64,000 bases of DNA from Pseudarcicella hirudinis (GTDB taxonomy: Bacteria; Bacteroidota; Bacteroidia; Cytophagales; Spirosomataceae), in assembly GCF_900115665.1 (NCBI RefSeq), contig NZ_FOXH01000015.1, positions 1 through 64,000 on the forward strand, written 5' to 3'. Shown piece by piece: positions 34,684 to 45,218 of this stretch (positions within the stretch are counted from its first letter, which is position 1; each line of letters begins with the position of its first letter). The translations under genes and the position numbers were made by a program. The notes under the pieces were generated by a model, which was not told where the DNA came from, did no database searches, and saw nothing but the letters and a program-made list of their open reading frames with translations.

Positions 34684-37600
34684 ATGGAAAAAAATCAAAA
34701 AAATGATCAGCTCCCTCACGGAAGTGGCGGGATTTATAAAATGGTTGGCTGGCTGGCATCCAACCGGACTACAGTTTATATCTTCACCTTCATGATTTTC
34801 ATGGCTGGGATGATGATTTACAAAGGATTGCCTAAAGAGCAGTTTCCTGATATTGTAGTACCTCAGATGTATATTCAGACAGTTTATGCAGGAACAACAC
34901 CCGCAGATATTGAGAATGTAATCAATAAGCCGATTGAAAAACAACTGAAATCAATTACAGGGGTAAAGAAAATCAAATCGAATGCACTTCAGGATGTTTC
35001 TGTAATTCTGGTTGAATTCAATACCGATGTAGATGTGGCCGTTGCCAAACAACGTACTTCTGATGCTGTTGACAAAGCTAAAACGGATTTGCCTAAAGAT
35101 TTAACGCAGGATCCTTCGGTTACAGAAGTGAACTTTTCGGAATTCCCGATTATGAACATCAATATCGCCGGAAACTTCCCTTTAGATAAACTTAAAAAGT
35201 ATGCAGAAGATTTACAGGATGAAATAGAAGGTATGTCTGAAATCACCCGTGTGGATATCGTGGGTGCTTTAACGAGAGAAATACAGATTAACCTTGATTT
35301 GTATCGAATGAAGTCTTATGGCCTGGCTTTCAGTGATATTCAGCAGGCTGTTCAGGGTGAAAACGTGAACGTTTCCGGAGGGGAATTAAGTATTGACAAC
35401 GTTCGCAGAACCTTGCGTGTAAAAGGAGAGTTCAAATCTGTTGATCAGTTAGCCAATATCATGATTCGCTCAAGTGCAGGTGCAGTGGTTCGTTTGAAAG
35501 ATATTGCTGAAGTGAAAGATAGCTATGAAGAAAAGCAGGATTTTGCCCGTCTGGATAATAAAAGTGTAATTACGCTTAACGTCATCAAACGTGCAGGGTC
35601 TAACCTTATCTCGGCTTCAGATAAAATTGAAAAAGTAATTGAGGATTATAAGGAGCACCATTTCCCGCAGGGATTGAGTGTAAAAATTACAGCCGATCAG
35701 TCGGAACGTACCCGTGCAGAAATTAATGACCTTATCAACACCGTAATTTTAGGATTCTTGTTTGTTGTATTTGTATTAATGTTCTTTATGGGTGTAAGAG
35801 ATGCGATTTTCGTAGGTCTTTCTGTACCACTTTCGGCCTTACTTACATTCCTGTTCATGCCAAGTCTTGGTTTTACGTTAAATACCGTAGTTCTTTTTGC
35901 ATTCTTACTGGCATTGGGGATTGTGGTGGATGATGCAATTGTGGTAATTGAAAATGCTCACAGGCTATTCAATAACTTCAAGAAACTTAGCATTACTGAA
36001 GCTGTAAAACTGGCTGCCTCCGAAGTATTTATCCCGGTATTGACAGGAACATTAACCACTATTTCGCCCTTCCTGCCGCTTTTATTCTGGCCGGGTATTG
36101 TTGGAGAGTTTATGAAATTCCTGCCAATGACTCTGATTATTACACTTTTTGCCTCGTTGTTTGTGGCCTATGTAATGAACCCGGTTTTTGCGGTGACTTT
36201 CATGAGAAGACATGAGGATGAGGTTGCAGCAGGACATGATACTACTTTCAAATCTATCAGAACAACATTCTTTATTCTGGCAGGAATAACAGTGTTTTGT
36301 TATCTGATTGGATTAAAGATGGGTAATTTTGGTTTGGGTAATTTTTCATTATTTATCCTGCTATTATATCTCTTCAACCACTTTATCCTGACACCAAGAT
36401 TAATTATGCCGTTTCAGGAGACAGTCTTGCCTGCTTTTAGAAATGGATACCGTCGATTAATCTCCTGGGTAATAACCGGATGGAGACCAATTATCGCCAT
36501 CGTTCTGGCTTTTGGATTGTTTATTTTTACTATGGTTATGATGGGAATTGTAAAACCAAAAGTGATTTTCTTCCCGAGCGGCGATCCGGATTATGTGTAT
36601 GTTTACATGAAATTGCCGGTAGGAACAGATGCAGTAGCAACGGATTCTTTGACTAAAATTGTTGAAAAAAGAATTAGTTCAGTTCTTACACAGAATCATG
36701 CTGAACCTATTGTAAATTCAATTATTTCAAATGTTGGGAAAAACGCCGGAGATCCTACCAACCCGGATCGTGCGGCTACTCCTAACAAAAGTAAAGTAAC
36801 GGTAGCTTTTGTTAAAAATGAGGAACGTGGAGATATATCAACCGAAAAGCTGCTTTCAGCATTGCAGGAAGATTTCAGAAAAACACCAATTCCAAGTGCG
36901 GAAATCTCTGTAGAAAGAGAATCAAATGGTCCTCCTACCGGGAAACCAATTTCAATTGAGATTGCCGGAGATGATTTCCAGACACTTATTAAACTTGAGA
37001 AGCAGGTTCGTCAGGCAATTGATAAAGCAGGAATCAAGGGAATTCAGGAATTGAAATCCGATTTGGTAACAAATAAGCCTGAAATTGTAATTGACGTAGA
37101 TCGCGAGAAAGCTTCAAGAGAAGGTGTTTCTTCAGGACAAATTGCAATGGCTGTCAGAACGGCTTTGTTCGGATTGGAAGTATCAAAATTCCGTGATGAC
37201 AAGGACGAATATCCTATACAGTTACGCTTAAAAGGTGAAGACAGAAATCAGATTGAGAAAATCCTTTCGATGAACATCACTTTCCGTGATATGAACATGG
37301 GCGGTGTTTTAAGACAGATTCCTTTGAACTCTGTAGCAAATATTAGCTACTCAACCACTTACAGCCAGATTAACCGCAAGAACCAGGAAAGGGTTGTAAC
37401 TTTAGGTTCTGATGTGGTTCAAGGGTATAATGCCAATGAAATCGTTGCTGAGTTGACAGAGTTATTTATCGACATGGATGTTCCTCAGGGATATACTATT
37501 AAAATGGGTGGAGAGCAGGAAGATCAGCAGGAATCCGCAGATTTCCTTGTTTCAGCTTTCGGTGCGGCAATCCTATTGATTTATCTGATTCTTGCTACCC

Positions 37601-38148
37601 AGTTTAACTCTGCGGTAAAACCATTTATCATTTTTGCCACCATCTTGTTATCGTTAATCGGGGTGCTGTTAGGATTTATGGTATTTGGTATGACATTCTC
37701 AGTAATTATGTCTGGTGTTGGTATCATTGCATTGGCCGGAATTGTGGTGAAAAATGGTATCCTTCTTATCGAATTTATTGAAGAACTCCGCCATCAAAGG
37801 GGATATGAACTTCGTGAGGCTATTATTGAAGCAGGAGGTATTCGTTTAACTCCGGTATTGCTTACAGCAGCGGCAGCAGTTCTTGGTCTGGTACCTTTGG
37901 CATTAGGACTTAGTATTGACTTTGTTACACTCTTTACTGAATTAAACCCACATATTTTCATTGGTGGAGATAGTGCAGTATTCTGGGGAATTCTTGCCTG
38001 GACAATCATTTTTGGTTTGACATTCTCTACTGTTCTTACCCTTGTAATCGTGCCTTGTATGTATTACGTAAGTGAGAGAATCAAGCAGAAACTGGCAAGC
38101 CGTAAGGCGAAGATGACAGAAGAAGAGTATTTAGCTTCAGAAGCCTGA
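34684..38148 (+). CDS. RND efflux pump, AcrB/HAE1-like permease
   Basis: The 1154-residue protein is a full RND transporter: large periplasmic loops between TM1-2 and TM7-8, and the proton-relay pair Asp416-Asp417 in GIVVDDAIVVIENAHR, which corresponds to Asp407-Asp408 of AcrB. It exports drugs or other small molecules using the proton gradient with the two genes before it. It is longer than AcrB by about 100 residues; an added hydrophobic pair sits at about residues 525-580. Substrates are unknown. The operon ends at the hairpin at 38168. Confidence 0.95.
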   Translation: MEKNQKNDQLPHGSGGIYKMVGWLASNRTTVYIFTFMIFMAGMMIYKGLPKEQFPDIVVPQMYIQTVYAGTTPADIENVINKPIEKQLKSITGVKKIKSNALQDVSVILVEFNTDVDVAVAKQRTSDAVDKAKTDLPKDLTQDPSVTEVNFSEFPIMNINIAGNFPLDKLKKYAEDLQDEIEGMSEITRVDIVGALTREIQINLDLYRMKSYGLAFSDIQQAVQGENVNVSGGELSIDNVRRTLRVKGEFKSVDQLANIMIRSSAGAVVRLKDIAEVKDSYEEKQDFARLDNKSVITLNVIKRAGSNLISASDKIEKVIEDYKEHHFPQGLSVKITADQSERTRAEINDLINTVILGFLFVVFVLMFFMGVRDAIFVGLSVPLSALLTFLFMPSLGFTLNTVVLFAFLLALGIVVDDAIVVIENAHRLFNNFKKLSITEAVKLAASEVFIPVLTGTLTTISPFLPLLFWPGIVGEFMKFLPMTLIITLFASLFVAYVMNPVFAVTFMRRHEDEVAAGHDTTFKSIRTTFFILAGITVFCYLIGLKMGNFGLGNFSLFILLLYLFNHFILTPRLIMPFQETVLPAFRNGYRRLISWVITGWRPIIAIVLAFGLFIFTMVMMGIVKPKVIFFPSGDPDYVYVYMKLPVGTDAVATDSLTKIVEKRISSVLTQNHAEPIVNSIISNVGKNAGDPTNPDRAATPNKSKVTVAFVKNEERGDISTEKLLSALQEDFRKTPIPSAEISVERESNGPPTGKPISIEIAGDDFQTLIKLEKQVRQAIDKAGIKGIQELKSDLVTNKPEIVIDVDREKASREGVSSGQIAMAVRTALFGLEVSKFRDDKDEYPIQLRLKGEDRNQIEKILSMNITFRDMNMGGVLRQIPLNSVANISYSTTYSQINRKNQERVVTLGSDVVQGYNANEIVAELTELFIDMDVPQGYTIKMGGEQEDQQESADFLVSAFGAAILLIYLILATQFNSAVKPFIIFATILLSLIGVLLGFMVFGMTFSVIMSGVGIIALAGIVVKNGILLIEFIEELRHQRGYELREAIIEAGGIRLTPVLLTAAAAVLGLVPLALGLSIDFVTLFTELNPHIFIGGDSAVFWGILAWTIIFGLTFSTVLTLVIVPCMYYVSERIKQKLASRKAKMTEEEYLASEA

Positions 38149-38167
38149 TTTTTAAAATAGTTTTATG

Positions 38168-38203
38168 AAAGCCCTGTTTTCGAAAGAAAGCAGGGCTTTT
38201 GTG
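38168..38203 (+). terminator. Terminator of the efflux operon
   Basis: AAAGCCCTGTTTTC (38168-38181) and GAAAGCAGGGCTTT (38186-38199) pair over 14 positions around a GAAA tetraloop, followed by TTTGTG. Confidence 0.88.
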
Positions 38204-38318
38204 TATAACACTGATTATGTTTTGAATAATGGGAATTTATACGGAATTTGCAATTCTCCTGCAACAACATTATCAGGAGAAGCATTTCTGCTAAAGTAAT
38301 CACGACACACTCTTACAC

Positions 38319-39623
38319 ATGAAGTTCATTGCCGAAAGAAAGATTTTTATAATATTTACCCTTTTCGTCTGTTTTGCTTATATCTTTTTTGGCATGCTCA
38401 GTTCAACTTTAAAAGGAGCCCCCTTGCAGTTAAATCCTGGCTTTATAACAGAATCATCTCAGTACAACTACTTCAGATACCTTGCCAAATCCTTTTTAAA
38501 CGGGAGACTTGATGTAACGGAATGCCCTGCGATACATGATCTTGTACTTTTTAACCAGAAAAAATACCTTTACTGGCCTCCTGTTCCTGCGCTTGTATTT
38601 ATGCCTTTAGTGGCCGCTTTTGGTCTTGATTTACCGGACAGGCTTCTCAATATTCTGATGGGAGCCGCTAATATATACCTGTTCCTGCTTGTAATCAGAA
38701 GAATTTGCCAAAGATATAATTATGCCATAGATACGATATCTGTACTTATTTTTGGGGCTTTCTGGGCATTCGGAACAGTACATTTCTATATGAGCCTGTC
38801 AGGTGGAGTCTGGTTTATTTCTCAGGTTTTAGCACAGACTTTTTTACTGGGGGCAGTATATTGTTTGATGGCAGAGAATAAAAAAATCAGAAAATACCTG
38901 CTTAGCGGTTTTTGGTTTGCCTTGGCAGTATATACACGGAACGACATCGTTTTTGGTGGAATTTTCTTTCTCATTATAATTCTTGAAGATTCCGGTTATT
39001 CATTGAAAGGTCTTTTTCTCAAAAGAGGGCTTTTATTTGGGAGCTTTTTTATCATTTTTTCCCTGATTAACCTGTATTACAATTATGCCAGATTTGGAAA
39101 TGCCTTTGATAACGGGATAAATTATCATAACATGGGTGCCGATTTTTTAGATAAATTCCGGAACTGGGGTTATATGTCAATGCATTATATTCCGTATAAT
39201 TTTTATGTGGAAATTGTCCGTTTACCTAAATTTATTAACAGGATTCCTTTAATTGAAATGGATTTTAACGGATTTGGTTTTATCTGGGCCTCACCGTTTT
39301 TTCTGATGATTATTCCTGCCGGTGTGTTTTACCTGAAAAGCTTTGCAGGCAAACAAAAATATATTTCCGCTGTGGAAAGTAAAATGGTGCTGGCTGCTTT
39401 GATTTCGGTATTACTGATTGGCCTGATAATTCTGATGATTATGGGAACAGGTGTCTCTCAGTTTGCCGCCAGATATACCCTGGATTTCCATCTTTTCCTT
39501 TGTCTGATTTTATTGCCGTTTATCAATTACATGCTTTCTTTTAAATGGTTTAAAGTAATTTCATTGGCTTTGATTTTTGTATCTTTTTGCATGAACACAC
39601 TCGGAGTCTTCTTGTTTTACTGA
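38319..39623 (+). CDS. Polytopic membrane protein, GT-C (family 39-like) fold
   Basis: The 434-residue protein has about ten hydrophobic helices and the N-terminal pattern of GT-C membrane glycosyltransferases: a first TM (about 8-28), then a luminal loop with SSQYNYFRYLAKSFLNGRLDV, a short gap, and YWPPVPALVFMPLVA before the next helix. Such proteins usually transfer sugars from lipid-linked donors, but the acidic catalytic DD/DE pair after the first helix is not evident, so activity is uncertain. It stands alone and converges with the metalloprotease gene. Confidence 0.72.
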   Translation: MKFIAERKIFIIFTLFVCFAYIFFGMLSSTLKGAPLQLNPGFITESSQYNYFRYLAKSFLNGRLDVTECPAIHDLVLFNQKKYLYWPPVPALVFMPLVAAFGLDLPDRLLNILMGAANIYLFLLVIRRICQRYNYAIDTISVLIFGAFWAFGTVHFYMSLSGGVWFISQVLAQTFLLGAVYCLMAENKKIRKYLLSGFWFALAVYTRNDIVFGGIFFLIIILEDSGYSLKGLFLKRGLLFGSFFIIFSLINLYYNYARFGNAFDNGINYHNMGADFLDKFRNWGYMSMHYIPYNFYVEIVRLPKFINRIPLIEMDFNGFGFIWASPFFLMIIPAGVFYLKSFAGKQKYISAVESKMVLAALISVLLIGLIILMIMGTGVSQFAARYTLDFHLFLCLILLPFINYMLSFKWFKVISLALIFVSFCMNTLGVFLFY

Positions 39624-39646
39624 TAGGCAGATTATTTTCAGTCAAA

Positions 39647-39685
39647 CAAAAAAGCTCAGACCTTTTTCGGATCTGAGCTTTTTTG
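39647..39685. terminator. Bidirectional terminator
   Basis: CAAAAAAGCTCAGACC and GGATCTGAGCTTTTTTG form a long stem with one bulged T, with a T-run on either strand, between two convergent genes. Confidence 0.9.
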
Positions 39686-39707
39686 TTGAAAAAGAAGAGA
39701 AAGTACA

Positions 39708-42260
39708 CTATCTCGGATTAAGTGCTTTTTCAATTCTGGCCAGACAATCCTGCAAATGATATTTGCTCATTTTATCGCTTATCAGCGGTAAGTTTGCCTT
39801 AATCTCATCTCTTAAACCTGTTATATTAGCTCTTGAAACTGAGGTTATGTCATTTTTTCTGGTATCTATAGACTGAATGTTTCCGATTGAGATTACGGGA
39901 GCCGGATTCAGCATAGAAGTTAGTTTTTCAACATATGCCTTTTGCAGGTTGCGACGATAAGTATCAATAGCACGGTGGCTGCGAAGTTCTGACCAGATAC
40001 CGCTTTTTACATCTGTGAAAAATTCATCAATATTATATGCTGCCGCATTTCTGGTACTGGTTTCGATAATTCTCGCTAAGCGGCTATTATCTAACAGACT
40101 TGTAAGGGTAGCTTCCTGAATATTTCTTAAGAAATCAACCCCTGCATCAGGACGGATTCTGCTTAGGATTTTATCATCTAACAACCAGGTTGGGGTTTCG
40201 AACAACTGGCGGTGTAAGAATGCAACGGCTTCTTTTTGAGTAGCTTTTGGTGTTACCTCATATACTACACCTTGCTGATCTCCGGTTTTAGGTGTTTCAT
40301 AAATACCTCCTACGTTCTTTGTAACGTGACCCATATAGCGTCTGAATTGTATTACTACTTCTCCGTAAGATTCAGTCAGCATGTCATAGTCCTGTGCTTC
40401 TTCTTTAGTCCAGTCAATAAGATTTGGCAAAATTCTTTTCAGGTTTTTGATACCATAATCACTCGCCAGCATGTTGTTATCGCCAAGACATTCGCTTTGA
40501 GACCTTGGATCATAAGGGTTTGTTTCTGTACCAAACCAAATTCTTGGATTTTGAGCAAAAGTGTCAATAAATTGTTTATTTAAAGCTTTACGATCTTGTT
40601 CCGGATCGTTGCCTTCAAGCGATTGATATCCCCATTTGATAGCCCAGGTGTCATATTCTCCTATTCGCGGATATAAATCTTTTACCCCGTCTTCCGGTTG
40701 AGCCACATAATTAAAACGGGCATAATCCATAATAGAAGGTGTATGTCCATGCTCTGCAATCCATTTCGGATCACGAAGTTTCTCTACAGGGACTGTACTG
40801 CTTGAACCATAATTATGACGTAAACCTAAGGTATGGCCTACTTCATGAGAAGAGACAAAGCGAATAAGGTCGCCCATCAATTCGTCATCAAACTTGTTTT
40901 TTCTGGCGCGGGGATCAACCGCAGCAGCTTGTGTCATATACCATTTCTTCAATAATTTCATGACATTATGGTACCAGCCGATATGGCTTTCAAGGATTTC
41001 TCCAGAACGCGGATCATGTACATTCGGGCCATAAGCATTTTCAATATCAGAAGCAAAATATCGGATAGCCGAATACCGGGCATCTTCCAGACTGATTGTC
41101 GTATCGTTATCTGCCAGGATTTCAGCTCTGATAGCATTTTTCCAACCAGCTGTTTCAAAAGCTTTTTGCCAGTCATCCACACCTAATTTGAGGTATTTTC
41201 TCCATTTTGCAGGTGTGGCAGGGTCAATGTAATAAACAATAGGTTTTTTAGGTTCAATTAATTCTCCTTTCTTTTGTTTCGCAGCATCCTCCGCATTTTT
41301 AGGCTCTAATCTCCACCTTACTGCGAAAGTCTGGTCATCAGTACGTTGGGAATTTTCATCATAAACGGTATAACCATTTGCAAAAAATCCGACTCTTGAA
41401 TCAAAAAGCCTCTTCTTCATCGGTACTGTAGGAAGAAGGATCATTGAAGTATTCATCTCGATCGTTACAGCTCCTGTTGTGGCAGCTGCAGGTAAATTAA
41501 CTGATGGAATCGGACTGGGAACCGGGCTTCCGCCAAAATTAGGAGTCGGAGGAATGGCATTAAAAGTCTTTACCGAACGAATTTCAGTATTGATCGGGAA
41601 AGTCTTGATATTCTGAATATAAGACCTGTCAGCGGCCGGACTGGTTAATTTATAGATGGTTTTTGTTAAAGAATTTAATGAAACCACCTGATTATCACCC
41701 TTAAAGAAATCCGTTACTTCAATTACCGAAGAACCCACTTTTGTAATAGAGTCTTTCTTGAATGCTTTCAGATCAAATGCAGCAGCAATAGGGGCCACAT
41801 TTGAGTTTTGAACCGCCTTATAAATCGGAGCAGTTGAGTCAGAACTTACATTTATATAAGAAACAGCTCTTAAAAATACTTTATTTTCAGGACCTTTTTC
41901 AAAACGGATAACCTGACGGTTCAATAGCTCTCCGCCATAGGCAGGTAAACCTACCGAACCGGGAACGGTTGGTGATTTTGCCACTCTGGTAACAGCCATT
42001 ATTTCGCGTCCCATAAGAGAATCTGCAATTTCAAAAAAGTACTTATCTTCAATTTTATGAACAGTAAAGAGTCCTTTAGAAGTTTTAGCCTTATCTGTAA
42101 TTACTTCTTTATAGGGTTTGGGTCCGGTTTTAGGCGTTTCAGCCTTTGGAGGAGTGGCAGCGGCAGTAGCTGTTGCTTTGACATCTGCTTTTTGTGCGCT
42201 GACAGAGAATGCCAGGCAAGCTAGAGCCATTGCAGATACCCGGGTAACATTTTTAAACAT
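39708..42260 (-). CDS. Secreted zinc-dependent metalloprotease (DUF5117/DUF5118/DUF4953 type)
   Basis: The 850-residue product has a signal peptide ending near residue 23 (SVSAQ) and a Pro/Ala/Thr-rich stretch before the domain. The metzincin-type zinc site HEVGHTLGLRH (about 471-481) binds zinc through three His residues with the catalytic Glu; the flanking regions match the DUF5118, DUF5117 and DUF4953 arrangement of Bacteroidota secreted metalloproteases. It probably acts in the periplasm or outside. It has a good -33/-7 promoter and its own terminator. Confidence 0.9.
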   Translation of the reverse strand: MFKNVTRVSAMALACLAFSVSAQKADVKATATAAATPPKAETPKTGPKPYKEVITDKAKTSKGLFTVHKIEDKYFFEIADSLMGREIMAVTRVAKSPTVPGSVGLPAYGGELLNRQVIRFEKGPENKVFLRAVSYINVSSDSTAPIYKAVQNSNVAPIAAAFDLKAFKKDSITKVGSSVIEVTDFFKGDNQVVSLNSLTKTIYKLTSPAADRSYIQNIKTFPINTEIRSVKTFNAIPPTPNFGGSPVPSPIPSVNLPAAATTGAVTIEMNTSMILLPTVPMKKRLFDSRVGFFANGYTVYDENSQRTDDQTFAVRWRLEPKNAEDAAKQKKGELIEPKKPIVYYIDPATPAKWRKYLKLGVDDWQKAFETAGWKNAIRAEILADNDTTISLEDARYSAIRYFASDIENAYGPNVHDPRSGEILESHIGWYHNVMKLLKKWYMTQAAAVDPRARKNKFDDELMGDLIRFVSSHEVGHTLGLRHNYGSSSTVPVEKLRDPKWIAEHGHTPSIMDYARFNYVAQPEDGVKDLYPRIGEYDTWAIKWGYQSLEGNDPEQDRKALNKQFIDTFAQNPRIWFGTETNPYDPRSQSECLGDNNMLASDYGIKNLKRILPNLIDWTKEEAQDYDMLTESYGEVVIQFRRYMGHVTKNVGGIYETPKTGDQQGVVYEVTPKATQKEAVAFLHRQLFETPTWLLDDKILSRIRPDAGVDFLRNIQEATLTSLLDNSRLARIIETSTRNAAAYNIDEFFTDVKSGIWSELRSHRAIDTYRRNLQKAYVEKLTSMLNPAPVISIGNIQSIDTRKNDITSVSRANITGLRDEIKANLPLISDKMSKYHLQDCLARIEKALNPR

Positions 42261-42314
42261 AATTTAATTTGGTTTGATGAGTTGAGTAATATAAAACTTC
42301 GAAAATAAGATATA

Positions 42315-42344
42315 AAAAAGTATTAAAAGCTTAACTGGAGCAAA
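42315..42344 (-). promoter_or_regulatory. Likely promoter of the metalloprotease gene
   Basis: On the minus strand TTTG (complement of 42341-42344) is followed after 18 bases by TACTTTTT (complement of 42315-42322), one mismatch from TAnnTTTG. Confidence 0.5.
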
Positions 42345-42431
42345 TAATATTCTGTTTTATCTTAAAATTTCAATAAAACCGCTAAAATAAGACTTTTATG
42401 AGAGCAGTTAAGCATGTTTGTGATAAGTGGT

Positions 42432-44546
42432 TTAATGGTTTAGCACCAGGGCGCCGGTTTCATGAAGGTTAAAACACTTTATTCCATTCTTTGCAGCTTC
42501 CAATTGGATACCTTTGGCATAAAATTTAGAATAAGAACAATCAATGACCAGATTCCTGAATGCTATTTTTTCAATCTGATTGAAAGACCTGACAGATTTT
42601 CCGGATAGAATAAGATAGTCGATAACCGGTGATTTCAATTGTATTTCCTTCTTCTTCAAAGGCTCGTTTAGTAAAAAAAATGTTTTTCCTTTCCAGAGAA
42701 TGATAGCTGTTTCAGGGATATGTTTGAATCGCTGAAGGTTAATTTTCTGGGTATCAAGGATACTTCTTGAAGACCAGAAATTGACAAGTCTGTATCTGAC
42801 AGCATTTTTATCCTCCAAAAATCCAGAATCGGCTATCAGCTCCGCTTTTAATCCTTCAACTTTCGAGAAAACGCTGTGTTTGGGAATGGCATGGATAATA
42901 AACAGGCTTTGCTCCCGGGCATAAAACCTTTCCCGGATATTGTAAACGATCAGAATGATTGTCATGAGTCCGGACGCAATGACATACTTGAACTTTTGCG
43001 TTTCCCAAAGACAGATTAACGTAAAAATTATTCCGAAGAGGAATCCCGTTTCCCAGAATTCGAGATGGAGGAATCTGATGGAAGACTCTGGTAATTTTTC
43101 TGTAAAAAGTATAGATTCATTGAGCACTTTAAAGCACCAGAACACCACTTTCCCTGCATAAATAACCAAAAGCGTTGCATGAAATTTTAACAAAGGAACT
43201 GCAATTATCATAAATCCCAGTCCTGCGCATAAAGCTATTGACGAACATACAATAATGATGGGGTTCAGCAGAAGAAAATAGATGGGATTGGGGAATTGAT
43301 GAAAATAGTAAATCGTTAGCGGGAATGTGGCAGCTTGAGCTGCCAGAGCTACAGAGGTGACTTTCCAGAGAGAATCAATAAGTCGGGTAAGAATTGTCGC
43401 TCTTTTTCCGGTCTTCATCAGACTACTAAACCAGGGCTGGAAATAAATCATCCCGAAAACAGCCAGATATGAAAGCTGGAAGCTGGCACTGAATAGGAAA
43501 TATGGATTCCAGATTAGTAAAAAGAAAGCTGAAATGGATACAGTATTATAGCTATTCTGGTTTTTTGAGAAAATTTTAGCAATGGTAATGATCGAAAACA
43601 TTGAAGCAGATCTTAAAACCGGAGAGGATAACCCTGTCAGCATGGCATAAAACCAAAGAGAAAACAGTATGATGAACAGAAAAAGTGTTTTTCCCACATT
43701 CCCCTTTTTGACCAGAAAGCCAAAGATGAGTTCTAAAACGATGAAAATAACCCCTACATGAAGACCTGAAACCGACAGGATATGTATAGCTCCTGAAACA
43801 GAATACGCCTGAACTAACTCACTGTCCAGATCATCTCTGAGTCCTAAAATCATTGCATTGGCTACACCATATTCCTGTTTCCCGACGATATACTTTTTCA
43901 TTATCGAGTCTGCGGAAATATTAACTTTTATGGCAAAATTCATCAGCAGATTTTCAGGAACATTACCGGTCTTTTCGAAATCAGATGGCCGGAGGTATTG
44001 CTGAAAGTCCGTTTGTTGCAGAGACATGAATTCTTTATAATCAAATTCTTCAGGATTTTTAGGCTTTTCAATAGGGACGGGATTACCTTTTATAAGAATA
44101 ATGTCTCCATATTTTGGCTTTTCAGGAATATGATGATCAAAATAGAGCAGAACTTTTCCTGAAACCGGAATAAAAGCATGATTGATAAAGAGTTTCCTGA
44201 CCTCAGCCACGGCCTTGTATGATTTAGCCTTTTCTTCTACGAAAGAGCTGATAGCTACTTCATAATAAGTCGCTTTATTGATTGAGTGGGAAAAGTGATC
44301 AGGTCTGTTGCTTTCTTTGTTGATAAATGCCAGAAGAAAACCGGAAATGATCAAAAAAAGTAACGAGCTGAGTCCGGTAAAAACGGGGTGTTTTTTCTTC
44401 TTCCTCAGATACAAATGAATAAAAAAAAGGAGTGAATAGAATAACCAGACAGAGAAATGGTAAAATGGCAGATATTGGTAAATCAGGATACCAGAAATCA
44501 GAGCAAGGGAATACCTCACAAAAGGAAAAGGTGAAAACAGATTCAT
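42432..44546 (-). CDS. ComEC/Rec2-family DNA uptake channel protein
   Basis: This 704-residue protein is a polytopic membrane protein with about ten helices. It has an N-terminal DUF4131-type segment (KPKYGDIILIKG, TDFQQYLRPSDF), the competence domain with LSVSGLHVGVIFIV and LTGLSSPVLRSASM, and a degenerate C-terminal MBL-like domain in which the usual HxHxDH motif is missing. ComEC carries single-stranded DNA across the inner membrane during transformation. The start at 44546 was chosen because the longer frame from 44684 would read back through a strong hairpin into nadD with a non-hydrophobic extension. Confidence 0.88.
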   Translation of the reverse strand: MNLFSPFPFVRYSLALISGILIYQYLPFYHFSVWLFYSLLFFIHLYLRKKKKHPVFTGLSSLLFLIISGFLLAFINKESNRPDHFSHSINKATYYEVAISSFVEEKAKSYKAVAEVRKLFINHAFIPVSGKVLLYFDHHIPEKPKYGDIILIKGNPVPIEKPKNPEEFDYKEFMSLQQTDFQQYLRPSDFEKTGNVPENLLMNFAIKVNISADSIMKKYIVGKQEYGVANAMILGLRDDLDSELVQAYSVSGAIHILSVSGLHVGVIFIVLELIFGFLVKKGNVGKTLFLFIILFSLWFYAMLTGLSSPVLRSASMFSIITIAKIFSKNQNSYNTVSISAFFLLIWNPYFLFSASFQLSYLAVFGMIYFQPWFSSLMKTGKRATILTRLIDSLWKVTSVALAAQAATFPLTIYYFHQFPNPIYFLLLNPIIIVCSSIALCAGLGFMIIAVPLLKFHATLLVIYAGKVVFWCFKVLNESILFTEKLPESSIRFLHLEFWETGFLFGIIFTLICLWETQKFKYVIASGLMTIILIVYNIRERFYAREQSLFIIHAIPKHSVFSKVEGLKAELIADSGFLEDKNAVRYRLVNFWSSRSILDTQKINLQRFKHIPETAIILWKGKTFFLLNEPLKKKEIQLKSPVIDYLILSGKSVRSFNQIEKIAFRNLVIDCSYSKFYAKGIQLEAAKNGIKCFNLHETGALVLNH

Positions 44547-44569
44547 AACAGATGTAGATTGTAAAAATG

Positions 44570-44599
44570 AAAGCTTGTCTGAAATTTCAGACAAGCTTT
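44570..44599. terminator. Perfect 30-base palindrome between nadD and ComEC
   Basis: AAAGCTTGTCTGAAA and TTTCAGACAAGCTTT form a perfect 15-bp inverted repeat ending next to the nadD stop. Read as RNA on the minus strand it is a terminator-like hairpin, with a short T-run in the following CATTTTTAC. Confidence 0.65.
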
Positions 44600-45172
44600 T
44601 TAAATATAAAACTTTTTCCGTAAAATATACTCTTCTACGGCTTCCGGAGTCATGTATCGTATAGACTGCCCTTTCCTGATACATTCCCTGATGAATGTGG
44701 CCGAGATATCCAGTAAAGGTGCTGCCACCATTCTTACACTGGCATGGGTTTTCAGCTCACTGTTTCCGGAGTCAGGACGGGGGTAAACATATAGGCCAAA
44801 ATCAGTTAGAATCTTATCATATTCTTTCCAATTGGTAAACTGACTCAGGTTGTCTTCCCCGATTATCAGTTTAAACTGATGTTGGGGATATTTTGTCTGC
44901 AACTTAGATAAGGTATCAATTGTATATGAGGGCCTGGGCATCGAAAATTCAATATCAGTAACCTTAAACTGAAGATTGTCTGAAATTGCTTTTTCTACCA
45001 TATCCAATCTGTCAAATTCATGCAGAAGGGATTTATTTTTTTTGAAAGGGTTTTGCGGAGAAACAACAAACCATACCTGCTCAAGATCTGTTGTTGTTGC
45101 CATAACATTAGCAACAATCAGATGACCAACATGAATGGGATTAAAAGAACCGAAAAAAAGACCGATTTTCAT
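44600..45172 (-). CDS. nadD: Nicotinate-nucleotide adenylyltransferase
   Basis: NadD joins ATP and nicotinate mononucleotide to make deamido-NAD, the penultimate step of NAD synthesis. The 190-residue protein has the nucleotidyltransferase motif GLFFGSFNPIHVGHL at the N-terminus, with the GxFxPxHxGH residues, and the C-terminal ISATFIRECIRKG (ISxTxxR) that binds ATP. It lies 46 bases downstream of gmk on the same strand. Confidence 0.96.
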   Translation of the reverse strand: MKIGLFFGSFNPIHVGHLIVANVMATTTDLEQVWFVVSPQNPFKKNKSLLHEFDRLDMVEKAISDNLQFKVTDIEFSMPRPSYTIDTLSKLQTKYPQHQFKLIIGEDNLSQFTNWKEYDKILTDFGLYVYPRPDSGNSELKTHASVRMVAAPLLDISATFIRECIRKGQSIRYMTPEAVEEYILRKKFYI

Positions 45173-45218
45173 GAAAATATACCAAATGCATTGAACGTAT
45201 CTTACTGAGGCTAATCAA

